The position numbers were made by a program, and so were the translations under genes. Positions 42,505 through 51,150 of a stretch of 64,000 nt of DNA are shown here, in pieces. Under the pieces are notes generated by a model. The model did no database searches and had not been told where the DNA came from. It worked only from the letters and a program-made list of their open reading frames with translations. This DNA is from Pedobacter sp. L105 (lineage in GTDB: Bacteria; Bacteroidota; Bacteroidia; Sphingobacteriales; Sphingobacteriaceae), in the NCBI RefSeq assembly GCF_009765875.1, contig NZ_LMUP01000007.1:318199-382198 (forward strand), written 5' to 3'. Every line of letters begins with the position of its first letter. Position 1 is the stretch's first letter.

Positions 42505-43698
42505 ATGACATTTTTATCTCAAAGAATCAATAACCTATCAGAATCGCAGACCATTAAAATGGCAAAGCTGGGGAGAGAACTCACCGCTAAAGGAATTGAC
42601 GTAATTAACTTAAGTTTTGGAGAGCCCGACTTTTTTACTCCTGAGCATGTGAAAGAAGCAGCAAAGAAGGCAATTGACGAGAACTATTCTTATTATACTC
42701 CTGTTTCAGGATACCCTGAACTGCGCAAGGCAATTGCTGAAAAGCTAAAGAATGAAAATGATTTAACCTACAATTTTGATCAGATCGTTGTTTCTACAGG
42801 TGCGAAACAATCTTTGGCCAATGCCATTCTTTGTCTGGTAAACCCAGGAGAAGAAGTGATTGTACCTACACCTTACTGGGTATCTTATTCGGAAATGATC
42901 AAACTGGCAGAAGGTGAAACGGTATTCATCAATGCTACCGTTGAAAACGATTTTAAAATTACCCCGGCACAGCTGGAAGCTGCCATCACGCCAAAAACAA
43001 AAATGTTTATGTTCTCTTCCCCATGTAACCCGACAGGTTCGGTTTACTCGCATGAAGAACTGGCCGGCCTTGCTGCTGTATTCGCTAAATATCCAAATAT
43101 CTATATCATCTCTGATGAGATCTATGAGCACATCAATTTTGTTGACAAACATGCTTCTATCGCAGCGTTTGACGAGATTAAAGACCGTGTGATCATCATT
43201 AATGGTTTTTCTAAGGCTTACGCCATGACTGGATGGAGAGTTGGTTATATGGCCGCAAATAAAGCCATTGCTGATGCCTGTGATAAGTTACAAGGTCAGA
43301 TTACCTCAGGTACTTCTTCTATCTCTCAGCGTGCAGCTTTGGCGGCTTACCAAAGCGGTTTAGAGTCTGTAACTGCTATGAAGGATGAATTTAAAAAACG
43401 CCGTGATATCGTTTATGCGTTGCTGAAAGAAATTCCGGGTATTAAAGTAAACCTTCCTGACGGTGCATTTTATTTTTTCCCTGAAGTAAAAGAGTATTTT
43501 GGGAAAAGTGTAAACGGACAAGTGATCAATACTGCAGAAGACCTTTCTTTATACCTTTTAAATGAAGCACATGTTTCTACCGTAACAGGAGAAGCTTTCG
43601 GTAACGAAGATTGTATCCGTCTTTCTTATGCAGCAGCAGAAGATCAATTGGTAAAAGCTTGTTCAAGAATTAAAGAAGCTTTATCTAAATTGAGCTAA
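42505..43698 (+). CDS. class I/II aminotransferase (aspartate aminotransferase-like)
   Basis: This 397-aa protein starts at the ATG at 42505 (MTFLSQRINNLSESQT); a longer start at 42484 has no leader support. Fold-type I PLP enzyme: the PLP lysine is in IINGFSKAYAMTGWRVGY, with FSSPCNPTGSVYS and IISDEIYEHINF also present. Probably interconverts aspartate or related amino acids with 2-oxoglutarate. A terminator follows immediately. Confidence 0.9.
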   Translation: MTFLSQRINNLSESQTIKMAKLGRELTAKGIDVINLSFGEPDFFTPEHVKEAAKKAIDENYSYYTPVSGYPELRKAIAEKLKNENDLTYNFDQIVVSTGAKQSLANAILCLVNPGEEVIVPTPYWVSYSEMIKLAEGETVFINATVENDFKITPAQLEAAITPKTKMFMFSSPCNPTGSVYSHEELAGLAAVFAKYPNIYIISDEIYEHINFVDKHASIAAFDEIKDRVIIINGFSKAYAMTGWRVGYMAANKAIADACDKLQGQITSGTSSISQRAALAAYQSGLESVTAMKDEFKKRRDIVYALLKEIPGIKVNLPDGAFYFFPEVKEYFGKSVNGQVINTAEDLSLYLLNEAHVSTVTGEAFGNEDCIRLSYAAAEDQLVKACSRIKEALSKLS

Positions 43699-43712
43699 TA
43701 TCTTATATTAAG

Positions 43713-43746
43713 ATCCCCTTTGTCAATTGGCAGAGGGGATTTTTTT
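43713..43746 (+). terminator. terminator after aminotransferase
   Basis: ATCCCCT (43713-43719) pairs with AGGGGAT (43734-43740), followed by six T's. Confidence 0.8.
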
Positions 43747-43785
43747 GTTTAGAGGTTTTCTATTTGGTTTTTCCTGGCTTCGCTG

Positions 43786-43869
43786 AAAAACGAGTATGCT
43801 GTATTCCGGCTGCATAATGCTGCGCTGCGCTTGCAAGACGCTAGGCCGGAATACAGCATACTCGTTTTT
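43786..43869 (-). repeat. hairpin element 1, 34-nt conserved core
   Basis: Arms 43786-43810 and 43845-43869 are perfectly complementary over 25 bp and enclose a 34-nt loop (43811-43844). The loop is the exact reverse complement of the loop of element 2, so this copy lies in the opposite orientation. A-run and T-run at the outer ends give it terminator-like ends on both strands. Confidence 0.85.
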
Positions 43870-43871
43870 TT

Positions 43872-44330
43872 ACAGATCATCCATTGCAGGGTGCTTACAG
43901 CGAAATGCTTAAAGAAATTTTATAATCCAGTATGGATTAATTTCACTTGATTAGATTATTGTATAACGCTTTAAAAAGAAAACGTGAAAGCTAATTTCAC
44001 AGATCATCCATTGCAGGGTGCTTATAGCGAAATGCTTTAAAGAAATTTTATAATCCAGTATGGGTTAATTTCACTTGATCAGATTCATTGTATTACGCTT
44101 TAGAAAGAGAATGTAAAAGCTAATTTTACAGACCATCCATTGCAAGGTGCTTATAGCGAAATGCTTTAAAGAAATTTTATAATCCAGTATGGGTTAATTT
44201 CACTCGATCAGATTCATTGTATTACGCTTTAAAAAGAGTCTGCAAAAGATAGTCAAGGATGGTATTTAAACAAATTACAAAAATAGATTATCGTATAGTA
44301 CTTTAGAAAGAACTTGTAAAATCTCATTGA
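43872..44330. repeat. tandem 127-129-bp repeats, three copies plus remnant
   Basis: Units start at 43872, 43999 and 44128, each opening ACAGAYCATCCATTGCA. Copies 1-3 are highly similar through the AATCCAGTATGG region, and a decayed fourth part occurs around 44287-44330. No frame of useful length is visible and no promoter is clear. The first unit abuts hairpin element 1. Confidence 0.85.
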
Positions 44331-44501
44331 GTATGATGTTGAAGAATCTGCCCGAATAGGGCAAGATTAAAGTATTGTACAGCAGTTAAGAGTTGCCTAA
44401 AGAAAATAATCCTTTTATGAAGTATTTATTGTTTTTGGAAGTGGTTTAAGCGATCGTCCATGGAGATGATACCCAGGGATAGCCCCTCCTCACAAGCCCC
44501 C

Positions 44502-44616
44502 GGATAATCTGAAAAAAAAATAAGGTATATTGTATTTCGGCCTAGCGTCTTGCAAGCGCAGCGCAGCATTATGCAGTCGAAATATAATATACCTTATTTT
44601 TTTTTCAGGATAATCT
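44502..44616 (+). repeat. hairpin element 2 with flanking 9-bp direct repeats
   Basis: Arms 44509-44541 and 44576-44608 pair over 33 bp with two G-T pairs around the 34-nt core (44542-44575). GGATAATCT occurs directly before (44502-44510) and after (44608-44616), like a target-site duplication. The stem differs from element 1 but keeps pairing. Confidence 0.8.
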
Positions 44617-44642
44617 CAGCCATCCCCACGCATACACAAACC

Positions 44643-45890
44643 TTATGATCTGATCGCCTCTACCGGATCCAGCCTCGAAGCAGAGTATGCCGGCCAAAAC
44701 CCCGATATCGTGCCGATAACAACAGAGATACCTATCCCCATGACAACATTGGCAAAATACAGCACTATTTTCACATCCAGTAAATACGTAAAAACTAGCG
44801 TGAGACTATACACCAGCAGTAATCCGAGTATCCCTCCCATTACACATAAAGCAATCGCTTCGAACATAAATTGCAGCAGGATAAAATAATTCTTGGCGCC
44901 CAGCGACTTTTGTATACCAATAATATTAGTGCGCTCCTTTACAGAAACAAACATGATATTGGCAATCCCAAATCCCCCGACAAGGATAGAAAAACCGCCA
45001 ATCACCCAGCCTGCAATTTTCACCATTTTAAACATGATGTCCAGCTGATTGGAAACCATGGTAGTTTTATTCAGGGCAAAATCATCTTCAGCGCCTGGTT
45101 TGATCCGGTGGGCAGAACGCATCGATCCTTCCAGTTCACTTTCAACTTCATCCAGTGCAATATTTTCTTTTCCCCTTACCGTAATCTGCGGCCCATAATT
45201 GTCATTCTGTACATCGAAAAGACCTCTGGCATAGTTAATCGGAATTAATATATTGTTATCCTGAGACATCCCCAGCATATCCTCACCTTCTTTTTTAAAC
45301 ACGCCTACTACTGTTAGTCTGCGTCCCATTACTTTCACCTGCTTACCTACGGCGGGCTCACCGGCAAATAAACCGTTGGCAACTGAAGCGCCCAATATCA
45401 CTACCGGTGCGCCGAATGCCCCTTCATTATCAGTAAAATAGCGACCTTCCTGATAATCCACGTTCCAGGTTTTGTTGTAATCCTGAGTACCGGTATTTAA
45501 CGTTACCCCTTCAACAGATCCGCTCCTGTATTTAACAATTCGGTTGCTGATACTGGCTTCATAAGAAATACCCTCTACATTTTCCAGACGCTCCTTCAAA
45601 GCTTTGTAGTCTCTTAAAGAAGGCACAGGCCTGTTCATATACTTCCACCATGGATAATCGCCACCACCAAACTGCCACGGCCATTTTTGTACGAAAAGTG
45701 TTTTGGAACCCAATTTATCTACACTTTCCTGCAATTTATTGCGTAAGGTATCTACACCAGAAAAAACGGCTATAATTGTGAATATTCCTATTGTGATCCC
45801 CAGCAGGGAGAGCATTGTCCTGAGTTTATTCTGTCGGAGGGCATCGGCAGCAAACCGAAAACTTTCCCCTATTAGTCTGAATATGATCAT
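44643..45890 (-). CDS. MacB-type ABC transporter permease
   Basis: This 415-aa protein's first membrane helix (residues 20-45, LRTMLSLLGITIGIFTIIAV) is followed by a periplasmic MacB_PCD domain (about 50-250), then three C-terminal helices forming the FtsX domain (GGFGIANIMFVSVKERTNII). Such permeases pump out antibiotics or lipoproteins, or act as mechanotransmitters. The likely ATPase partner is not adjacent but at 49,046. Hairpin element 2 lies right after its stop and may terminate its transcript. Confidence 0.85.
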   Translation of the reverse strand: MIIFRLIGESFRFAADALRQNKLRTMLSLLGITIGIFTIIAVFSGVDTLRNKLQESVDKLGSKTLFVQKWPWQFGGGDYPWWKYMNRPVPSLRDYKALKERLENVEGISYEASISNRIVKYRSGSVEGVTLNTGTQDYNKTWNVDYQEGRYFTDNEGAFGAPVVILGASVANGLFAGEPAVGKQVKVMGRRLTVVGVFKKEGEDMLGMSQDNNILIPINYARGLFDVQNDNYGPQITVRGKENIALDEVESELEGSMRSAHRIKPGAEDDFALNKTTMVSNQLDIMFKMVKIAGWVIGGFSILVGGFGIANIMFVSVKERTNIIGIQKSLGAKNYFILLQFMFEAIALCVMGGILGLLLVYSLTLVFTYLLDVKIVLYFANVVMGIGISVVIGTISGFWPAYSASRLDPVEAIRS

Positions 45891-46060
45891 AATTACCAGT
45901 TAGACCAAAAATAGCTAAAAACGTTACAGCATCCGGGCAATTAAACAAATAAATTGTACAGATGCCATATCTGTACAAATATTGACCCTATTGTCCTTGA
46001 TAAAATACATAATATTTATATTTAAATTTTGTTATACACAATCTTTAATATTATAATTCG

Positions 46061-46068
46061 TAAATTTG
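46061..46068 (+). promoter_or_regulatory. TAnnTTTG element upstream of queA
   Basis: TAAATTTG followed by GCG lies 25 bases before the queA ATG. No convincing -33 TTTG is at the right distance. Confidence 0.4.
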
Positions 46069-46093
46069 CGCCCTCAATTATTTAATAAAAAAC

Positions 46094-47143
46094 ATGAAGT
46101 TATCTCAATTTAAGTTTAATTTACCTGAATCATTAGTTGCCAATAATCCTTCAGAACAAAGGGACGAAGCCCGTTTAATGGTTTTGCACAAAGATACCGG
46201 TGAAATTGAACATAAAATATTTAAGGATGTTTTGGAGTATTTTGATGATCAGGATGTAATGATTCTGAACAATACCAAAGTTTTTCCTGCACGTTTATAC
46301 GGTAATAAAGAAAAAACAGGTGCTACCATTGAAGTATTCTTATTGCGTGAACTGAACAAAGAACTCCGTTTATGGGATGTTTTAGTAGATCCGGCACGTA
46401 AAATCCGCGTTGGGAACAAACTTTACTTTGGAGATGACGACCTGCTGGTAGCAGAAGTTGTTGACAATACCACTTCAAGAGGACGTACTATTCGTTTCCT
46501 GTTTGACGGTACTGACGAAGAATTTAGAAAAAACATTGAAATCTTAGGCGAAACACCTCTTCCAAAATATATCAAGCGTAAAGCAACTGCCATGGACAAA
46601 GAACGTTACCAAACGATCTTTGCTAAACATGAAGGTGCTGTAGCTGCTCCAACTGCAGGTATGCACTTTAGCCGTGAGCTGATGAAACGCCTGGAATTAA
46701 AAGGAATCAACTTTGCAGAAGTAACGCTGCACGTTGGTTTAGGTACTTTCAGATCTGTTGAAGTGGAAGACCTGACCAAACACAAAATGGACTCTGAGCA
46801 GTTCATCATTGAAGAATCACAGGCCAACATCGTTAACAAAGCACTGGAAGACAAAAGACGTATCTGCGCTGTAGGTACCACTTCTATGCGCGCTATCGAA
46901 TCGGCTGTTTCTTCAGGAAGAATGCTTAAACCGGCCAACGACTGGACCAGCAAATTCATCTTCCCTCCTTATGATTTCAGTATAGCCAATTCCATGATCA
47001 CTAACTTCCACACACCGGAATCTACTTTACTGATGATGGTAAGTGCCTTTGGTGGTTACGATTACGTAAGACACGCTTACGAAGTGGCTTTAAAAGAAAA
47101 ATATCGTTTCTATAGTTATGGTGATGCAATGCTGATCATCTAA
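46094..47143 (+). CDS. queA: S-adenosylmethionine:tRNA ribosyltransferase-isomerase
   Basis: This 349-aa protein is full length for QueA. N-terminal [20 protein letters not shown], central [12 protein letters not shown] and [17 protein letters not shown], and C-terminal [20 protein letters not shown] are characteristic. It transfers ribose from SAM to the 7-aminomethyl-7-deazaguanine of tRNA in queuosine synthesis. It has its own TAnnTTTG element and terminator. Confidence 0.95.
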   Translation: MKLSQFKFNLPESLVANNPSEQRDEARLMVLHKDTGEIEHKIFKDVLEYFDDQDVMILNNTKVFPARLYGNKEKTGATIEVFLLRELNKELRLWDVLVDPARKIRVGNKLYFGDDDLLVAEVVDNTTSRGRTIRFLFDGTDEEFRKNIEILGETPLPKYIKRKATAMDKERYQTIFAKHEGAVAAPTAGMHFSRELMKRLELKGINFAEVTLHVGLGTFRSVEVEDLTKHKMDSEQFIIEESQANIVNKALEDKRRICAVGTTSMRAIESAVSSGRMLKPANDWTSKFIFPPYDFSIANSMITNFHTPESTLLMMVSAFGGYDYVRHAYEVALKEKYRFYSYGDAMLII

Positions 47144-47164
47144 TTGAACAAAATATATTCATGA

Positions 47165-47200
47165 AATAGGAGGATCTTTAGATTTCTCCTATTTTTTTTA
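47165..47200 (+). terminator. terminator after queA
   Basis: AATAGGAG (47165-47172) pairs with CTCCTATT (47186-47193), followed by a T-run. Confidence 0.8.
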
Positions 47201-47209
47201 CACAAAAAA

Positions 47210-47887
47210 ATGAAATACTACGCCATTATTGTTGCCGGGGGAAAAGGAAACCGGATGAACCAGGCTGTTGCAAAACAGTTTTTAGAGCTGGATGGCAAGC
47301 CTGTTCTCATGCATACACTGGAAGCCTTTCACCGTTGTGTACTAAATCCTAAAATCATTTTAGTCCTGAATATACATCAGCATCAATACTGGGAAGAACT
47401 TTGTGTAAGTCATGGCTTTACCATCCCTCATCAGGTGATCAAAGGCGGCACAGAAAGGTTCGATTCTGTAAAAAATGGCATTAAAGGCCTTAAGGGAAAA
47501 GGTATTGTTGCCGTACACGATGCAGTACGTCCGCTGGTTACTTCAGAACTGATCCAGAGGGCCTATGAGATGGCGGCAGAAAAAGGCAATGCAATCACGG
47601 CTATACAACCTGTAGATTCGGTAAGGATAAAAAAAGAGGGACAAGATTCTGAAGCTTTAAACAGGAATGAGCTTTATCTCATTCAAACCCCTCAGACATT
47701 TCAGCTGGAGCAACTAAAAAAGGCTTACCGTCAGCCTTATAGAAATGAATTTACAGATGATGCTTCTGTGGTAGAAAGGGCGGGCTTTAGTATCTATCTC
47801 CTTGCTGGTGAAAGGAACAACATGAAGATCACCTATCCGCAAGACCTGGAGTTTGCAAGTTTCCTGTTAAATAAAAAGGGCTTCTGA
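47210..47887 (+). CDS. ispD: 2-C-methyl-D-erythritol 4-phosphate cytidylyltransferase
   Basis: This 225-aa protein has nucleotide-binding AGGKGNRMNQAVAKQFLEL at the N-terminus, VAVHDAVRPLVTSELIQRAY in the middle, and TDDASVVERAGFSIYLLAGE with NMKITYPQDLEFA near the end: all IspD signatures. It makes CDP-ME in the MEP isoprenoid pathway. The last codons lie inside a terminator stem shared with the converging gene. Confidence 0.93.
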   Translation: MKYYAIIVAGGKGNRMNQAVAKQFLELDGKPVLMHTLEAFHRCVLNPKIILVLNIHQHQYWEELCVSHGFTIPHQVIKGGTERFDSVKNGIKGLKGKGIVAVHDAVRPLVTSELIQRAYEMAAEKGNAITAIQPVDSVRIKKEGQDSEALNRNELYLIQTPQTFQLEQLKKAYRQPYRNEFTDDASVVERAGFSIYLLAGERNNMKITYPQDLEFASFLLNKKGF

Positions 47888-47903
47888 TTGCTCAAAAGCC
47901 CTT
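47876..47903 (-). terminator. terminator overlapping the ispD stop
   Basis: AAGGGCTT (47876-47883) pairs with AAGCCCTT (47896-47903). On the minus strand it is followed by a U-rich stretch, so it serves the small membrane gene ending at 47913, while its stem covers the last ispD codons. Confidence 0.65.
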
Positions 47904-47912
47904 AATGTATGA

Positions 47913-48065
47913 TTAAGCAGCGCCTCTTATTAATCTTAGCAGGATTGCAACCACTGCTATAACTAATAAAATGTGGATGATTCCACCTGTGTAGAAACCA
48001 CCAAGAAAGCTGATTGCCCAAATGATGACCAGAATGACTGCGATTAGATAAAGTAAATTTCCCAT
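47913..48065 (-). CDS. small hydrophobic membrane protein (lmo0937 family)
   Basis: This 50-aa protein starts at ATG 48065: MGNLLYLIAVILVIIWAISF, a Gly-rich turn (LGGFYTGGIIH), then a second helix and LIRGAA. This is the lmo0937-type two-helix membrane peptide common in Bacteroidota. The 76-aa frame covering the same DNA (47902-48132) is out of frame and is rejected. Function unknown, stress-related in some reports. Confidence 0.8.
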   Translation of the reverse strand: MGNLLYLIAVILVIIWAISFLGGFYTGGIIHILLVIAVVAILLRLIRGAA

Positions 48066-48153
48066 AGTAGTAGATTTTTAGATTTAAGTTGTTAATTAAA
48101 TGATTTAAAATTTCAAGACACGTTCTTGACATTACATAAACAATCTTCGTTCC

Positions 48154-48179
48154 AAAAAAAAGCCCCGTTACCGGGGCTT
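48154..48179 (-). terminator. terminator after DUF2795 gene
   Basis: AAGCCCCG (48160-48167) and CGGGGCTT (48172-48179) form an 8-bp stem with a 4-nt loop; eight U's follow in minus-strand RNA. Confidence 0.85.
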
Positions 48180-48192
48180 GTAATTATGAGTC

Positions 48193-48414
48193 TTAATATT
48201 CATCTTCATTAAAGAAAAAATCATCCTTCGTCGGATAATCAGGCCAAATTTCCTCAATGGTTTCATACGGCTCGCCGTCATCTTCCAGTGCCTGCAGGTT
48301 TTCTATCACCTCTACAGGTGCACCTGATCTGATTCCGTAATCGATAAGTTCGTCTTTAGTTGCAGGCCATGGAGCGTCCTCCAAATGCGATGCTAATTCT
48401 AGTGTCCAATACAT
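48193..48414 (-). CDS. DUF2795-type small acidic protein
   Basis: This 73-aa acidic protein has MYWTLELASHLEDAPWPATK, then ELIDYGIRSGAPVEVIENLQ and an Asp/Glu-rich end, matching DUF2795. Function unknown. It has the best promoter of the window (TTTG, 21-base spacer, TACTTTTG) and its own terminator, so it is a single-gene unit. Confidence 0.85.
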   Translation of the reverse strand: MYWTLELASHLEDAPWPATKDELIDYGIRSGAPVEVIENLQALEDDGEPYETIEEIWPDYPTKDDFFFNEDEY

Positions 48415-48448
48415 ATTCTATACTAATTTATTGTTCTTATTTATTTTG

Positions 48449-48481
48449 CAAAAGTATATTAAAAAACATGAGGAAAACAAA
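48449..48481 (-). promoter_or_regulatory. Bacteroidota promoter of DUF2795 gene
   Basis: On the minus strand TTTG (48478-48481) and TACTTTTG (48449-48456) are 21 bases apart, matching the TTTG/TAnnTTTG consensus. The start codon is 34 bases downstream. Confidence 0.65.
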
Positions 48482-48497
48482 CTTTTTTTTCCACTAT

Positions 48498-49046
48498 TTA
48501 TAACCTTGGTAACCAGATGTTTTCATCTGCCTGAGCATCAAAACTTAGCTTCCTTGCTAAAACAAATAAATAATCGCTCAAGCGGTTTAAATAAATAGTG
48601 ATCTGGTTATCCACAAAGCTTTCGGCAGACAAATGTACAGTTAACCTTTCCGTCCTTCGGCAGATACATCTTGCGATATGGCAATAAGAAACAACAGTGT
48701 TTCCACCCGGTAATATGAAGTGTGTAAGCTCCGGCAACACCTCGTTCATCCGGTCCATTTCATCCTCCAGCAGCATGATATCTTCTGCTTTCAGATCTGG
48801 TATTTTCATTCTTGACTTTTCGGGATCTGCAGCCAGAGAAGAACCGATGGTGAATAAACGGTCCTGAATTTCTTTCAATATTTGCTGCTGATGTGTATCA
48901 ATATCCTGACACTGGATCAATCCGATATAAGAATTTAATTCATCCACCGTGCCATAACATTCTATTCTCAGGTGAAATTTTGGGACTCTTGTCCCCCCGA
49001 TTAAAGAGGTTTCTCCCCTATCACCGGTTTTAGTGTATATCTTCAT
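48498..49046 (-). CDS. cob(I)alamin adenosyltransferase, PduO type
   Basis: In this 182-aa protein, [20 protein letters not shown] is the ATP-binding N-terminal signature, and RIECYGTVDELNSYIGLIQ and the RCICRRTERL helix are further PduO-type motifs. It transfers the adenosyl group of ATP to cob(I)alamin to make coenzyme B12. It overlaps the ABC ATPase gene upstream by one base, so they share an mRNA. Confidence 0.92.
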   Translation of the reverse strand: MKIYTKTGDRGETSLIGGTRVPKFHLRIECYGTVDELNSYIGLIQCQDIDTHQQQILKEIQDRLFTIGSSLAADPEKSRMKIPDLKAEDIMLLEDEMDRMNEVLPELTHFILPGGNTVVSYCHIARCICRRTERLTVHLSAESFVDNQITIYLNRLSDYLFVLARKLSFDAQADENIWLPRL

Positions 49047-49810
49047 TAAACTTTACCAATTTGCGTAAAATCATCCCCGGTTTCTGCCAATTGACTAAGC
49101 CGCGGGGATACAGTTTTAATATCTGTATTCAAATAATCATTCTCAATCAGCCCGTCGCGCATCCTTACAATCCGGTGCGCATGCTGTGCAATATCTTCCT
49201 CATGTGTAACCAAAATGATCGTATTACCCTTACTGTGAATCTCTTCCAGCAAACCCATGATCTCTATAGACGTTTTTGTATCGAGGTTACCTGTAGGTTC
49301 ATCGGCCAGAATAATGGAAGGATTATTGATCAATGCCCTTGCCACCGCTACACGTTGGCGCTGTCCTCCGGAAAGTTCATTAGGCTTATGAGTAATCCTG
49401 TTGCCCAGGCCTACGTTTTCCAATGCTATCCTGGCACGTTCTTCACGTTCCTTCTTATTGGCACCTGCATAGATCAGTGGCAAAGCAACATTATCCAGTG
49501 AAGTAGATCTTGGCAGAAGGTTAAAAGTCTGGAAAACAAACCCTATCTCCGTATTCCTTACTTCGGCCAGTGCATCATCGGTCATGTGGCTCACATTAGT
49601 TCCGTTAAGGATATAATCACCTTTACTTGGCGTATCCAGGCAGCCCAGAATGTTCATCAGGGTAGACTTCCCTGATCCGGAAGGGCCCATCAGTGCTACA
49701 AACTCGCCTTTGCGGATCTCCAGCGATACAGATTTCAACGCATGGATCACTTCAGCACCGATCACATATTTGCGGCCTATTTCTTGAATACTAATTAAAG
49801 GGTTTTCCAT
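49046..49810 (-). CDS. ABC transporter ATPase, MacB/LolD type
   Basis: This 254-aa protein has Walker [16 protein letters not shown]-loop [11 protein letters not shown], signature [15 protein letters not shown], Walker [14 protein letters not shown] and H-loop LVTHEED. The class suits the MacB-type permease encoded at 44,643-45,890, 3.2 kb away, though pairing is inferred. Its C-terminus extends beyond the core domain (residues 225-254). Confidence 0.9.
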   Translation of the reverse strand: MENPLISIQEIGRKYVIGAEVIHALKSVSLEIRKGEFVALMGPSGSGKSTLMNILGCLDTPSKGDYILNGTNVSHMTDDALAEVRNTEIGFVFQTFNLLPRSTSLDNVALPLIYAGANKKEREERARIALENVGLGNRITHKPNELSGGQRQRVAVARALINNPSIILADEPTGNLDTKTSIEIMGLLEEIHSKGNTIILVTHEEDIAQHAHRIVRMRDGLIENDYLNTDIKTVSPRLSQLAETGDDFTQIGKV

Positions 49811-49884
49811 CTGAGCAGGTGTTTATAGCGTATAGCTGTTTAAAGATTTAGATGTGTGGTATACCCTTTTGTTACAAAAGATAT

Positions 49885-50175
49885 TTATTTATCCAGGATC
49901 TTGGGCACAAAGAAAAAATCTTCATTGTGTAGCGCTGCATTTTTTAATCCATCATGAACGCTGATCTCCTGCTTTACCACATCTTCCCTCCAGATATTTA
50001 CTTCGGGGTTCATGTACACCAGTGGTTCTACATTGGTGGTGTCCAGCTCATTCAGCTTCTCCATAAAGGTAAGGATCTTATTCATATCTGCCTGCAGCTC
50101 TTCCACTTCATGCGCGCCGATCTCAATCCTGGCCAGATCTGCCACTTTATAAATCGTCTCTTTATCTATGTTCAT
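49885..50175 (-). CDS. gatC: Asp-tRNA(Asn)/Glu-tRNA(Gln) amidotransferase subunit C
   Basis: This 96-aa protein has VADLARIEIGAHEVEELQAD, MNKILTFMEKLNELDT, NVEPLVYMNPEVNIWREDVV and FFFVPKILDK, the full GatC pattern. It stabilises the GatA-GatB complex that makes Gln-tRNA and/or Asn-tRNA. gatA and gatB are not in the window. It overlaps the acyltransferase gene by 14 bases. Confidence 0.93.
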   Translation of the reverse strand: MNIDKETIYKVADLARIEIGAHEVEELQADMNKILTFMEKLNELDTTNVEPLVYMNPEVNIWREDVVKQEISVHDGLKNAALHNEDFFFVPKILDK

Positions 50176-50908
50176 TATTAATGACTTTACTGTTAATCAA
50201 TCCAAAAATACGGTCTTTCAACTGATCGGCATCATCCGACCGTAAATTTTCTATATAAACGGGCTTGTGAACGTAAATATCACAAATTCCCGGGCGACTT
50301 CCGTATTTAGCGCCATCATCCCATAACTTTTCCCAGGCATCGGTTACGCTTACCGGAACGATCGGGGTACTGGTTTCAATGGCCAGCCGGAACGGCCCGT
50401 TTTTAAAAGGCATCAATACTGGCGGATAAGCCGTATCACTAATCTCCCCTTCAGGGAAGATGATCAGGCTCATCCCCTGGTTCAAGTGATTCCCCGCGCG
50501 CTTAAAAGCCCTGAAAGATGACATCCTGCTTCCCCTGTTTACGGGAATATCGATCGTACTAAAGAATATCTTAAAAACAGGGTTCTTCAGCAGTGTATCT
50601 TTACCCATAAAACTAAAACGTCCTTTTGCCAGTAAGCAGAAGATCATAATATCAAGGTTAGAGGTATGATTACCGCAATAAATGTAATTTTGTGTATCCA
50701 GCAGTTCTTCCTCATAGGTAAAACGGAAGAAGATGCCGGTAAACATACTGCACAACATACTGTTCAGTGCACGCAATTGGTTTAAAAAGCCATACCATTC
50801 CGGCTTCCGGGAGGCCAGGTAATAAAAAGGATAAAAAAGTATAAAGAACAACGTGATCACCAGTAGGAGATAAATGCGGTGCAGTTGCTTCAAAATAGGG
50901 ATCATCAT
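50162..50908 (-). CDS. 1-acyl-sn-glycerol-3-phosphate acyltransferase
   Basis: This is 248 aa from ATG 50908 (MMIPILKQLHRIYLLLVITL); a longer frame to 50977 adds an unlikely N-terminus. An N-terminal membrane helix precedes the acyltransferase motifs CGNHTSNLDIMIF (HX4D) and LIIFPEGEISD. It acylates lysophosphatidate in phospholipid synthesis at the inner membrane. Confidence 0.88.
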   Translation of the reverse strand: MMIPILKQLHRIYLLLVITLFFILFYPFYYLASRKPEWYGFLNQLRALNSMLCSMFTGIFFRFTYEEELLDTQNYIYCGNHTSNLDIMIFCLLAKGRFSFMGKDTLLKNPVFKIFFSTIDIPVNRGSRMSSFRAFKRAGNHLNQGMSLIIFPEGEISDTAYPPVLMPFKNGPFRLAIETSTPIVPVSVTDAWEKLWDDGAKYGSRPGICDIYVHKPVYIENLRSDDADQLKDRIFGLINSKVINNEHR

Positions 50909-51150
50909 TTCTAAATTACAAAAAATAGGAGAGCAAGATATGGATAAAATCCCCAATTTTAACTGGGTCAACTGCAAGCCGTTTCCAATAAAAAGAAATT
51001 ATTATCCGGTCGGCTGAGGGTTTTTTATTAATTTCGGGCACTTATAGTTTGAAGAGCTATAAAATAGCTTCATCATTAATAAAACCGCCAAAGGCAGTCA
51101 GAAGCATTTAGAAAAGCATAACATACAACCTGATAAAATAGTAAACAGCA

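Noticed and set aside
43872..44330. Tandem repeats as a CRISPR array
   Set aside because: The period is 127-129 bp with near-identical units and no unique spacers, and no cas genes are nearby.
43700..44642. A tRNA or rRNA gene in the gene-free segment
   Set aside because: No cloverleaf or rRNA-like sequence is visible; the structure is explained by hairpins and tandem repeats.
47902..48132. 76-aa minus-strand frame
   Set aside because: Out of frame with the clear lmo0937-type 50-aa gene on the same strand.
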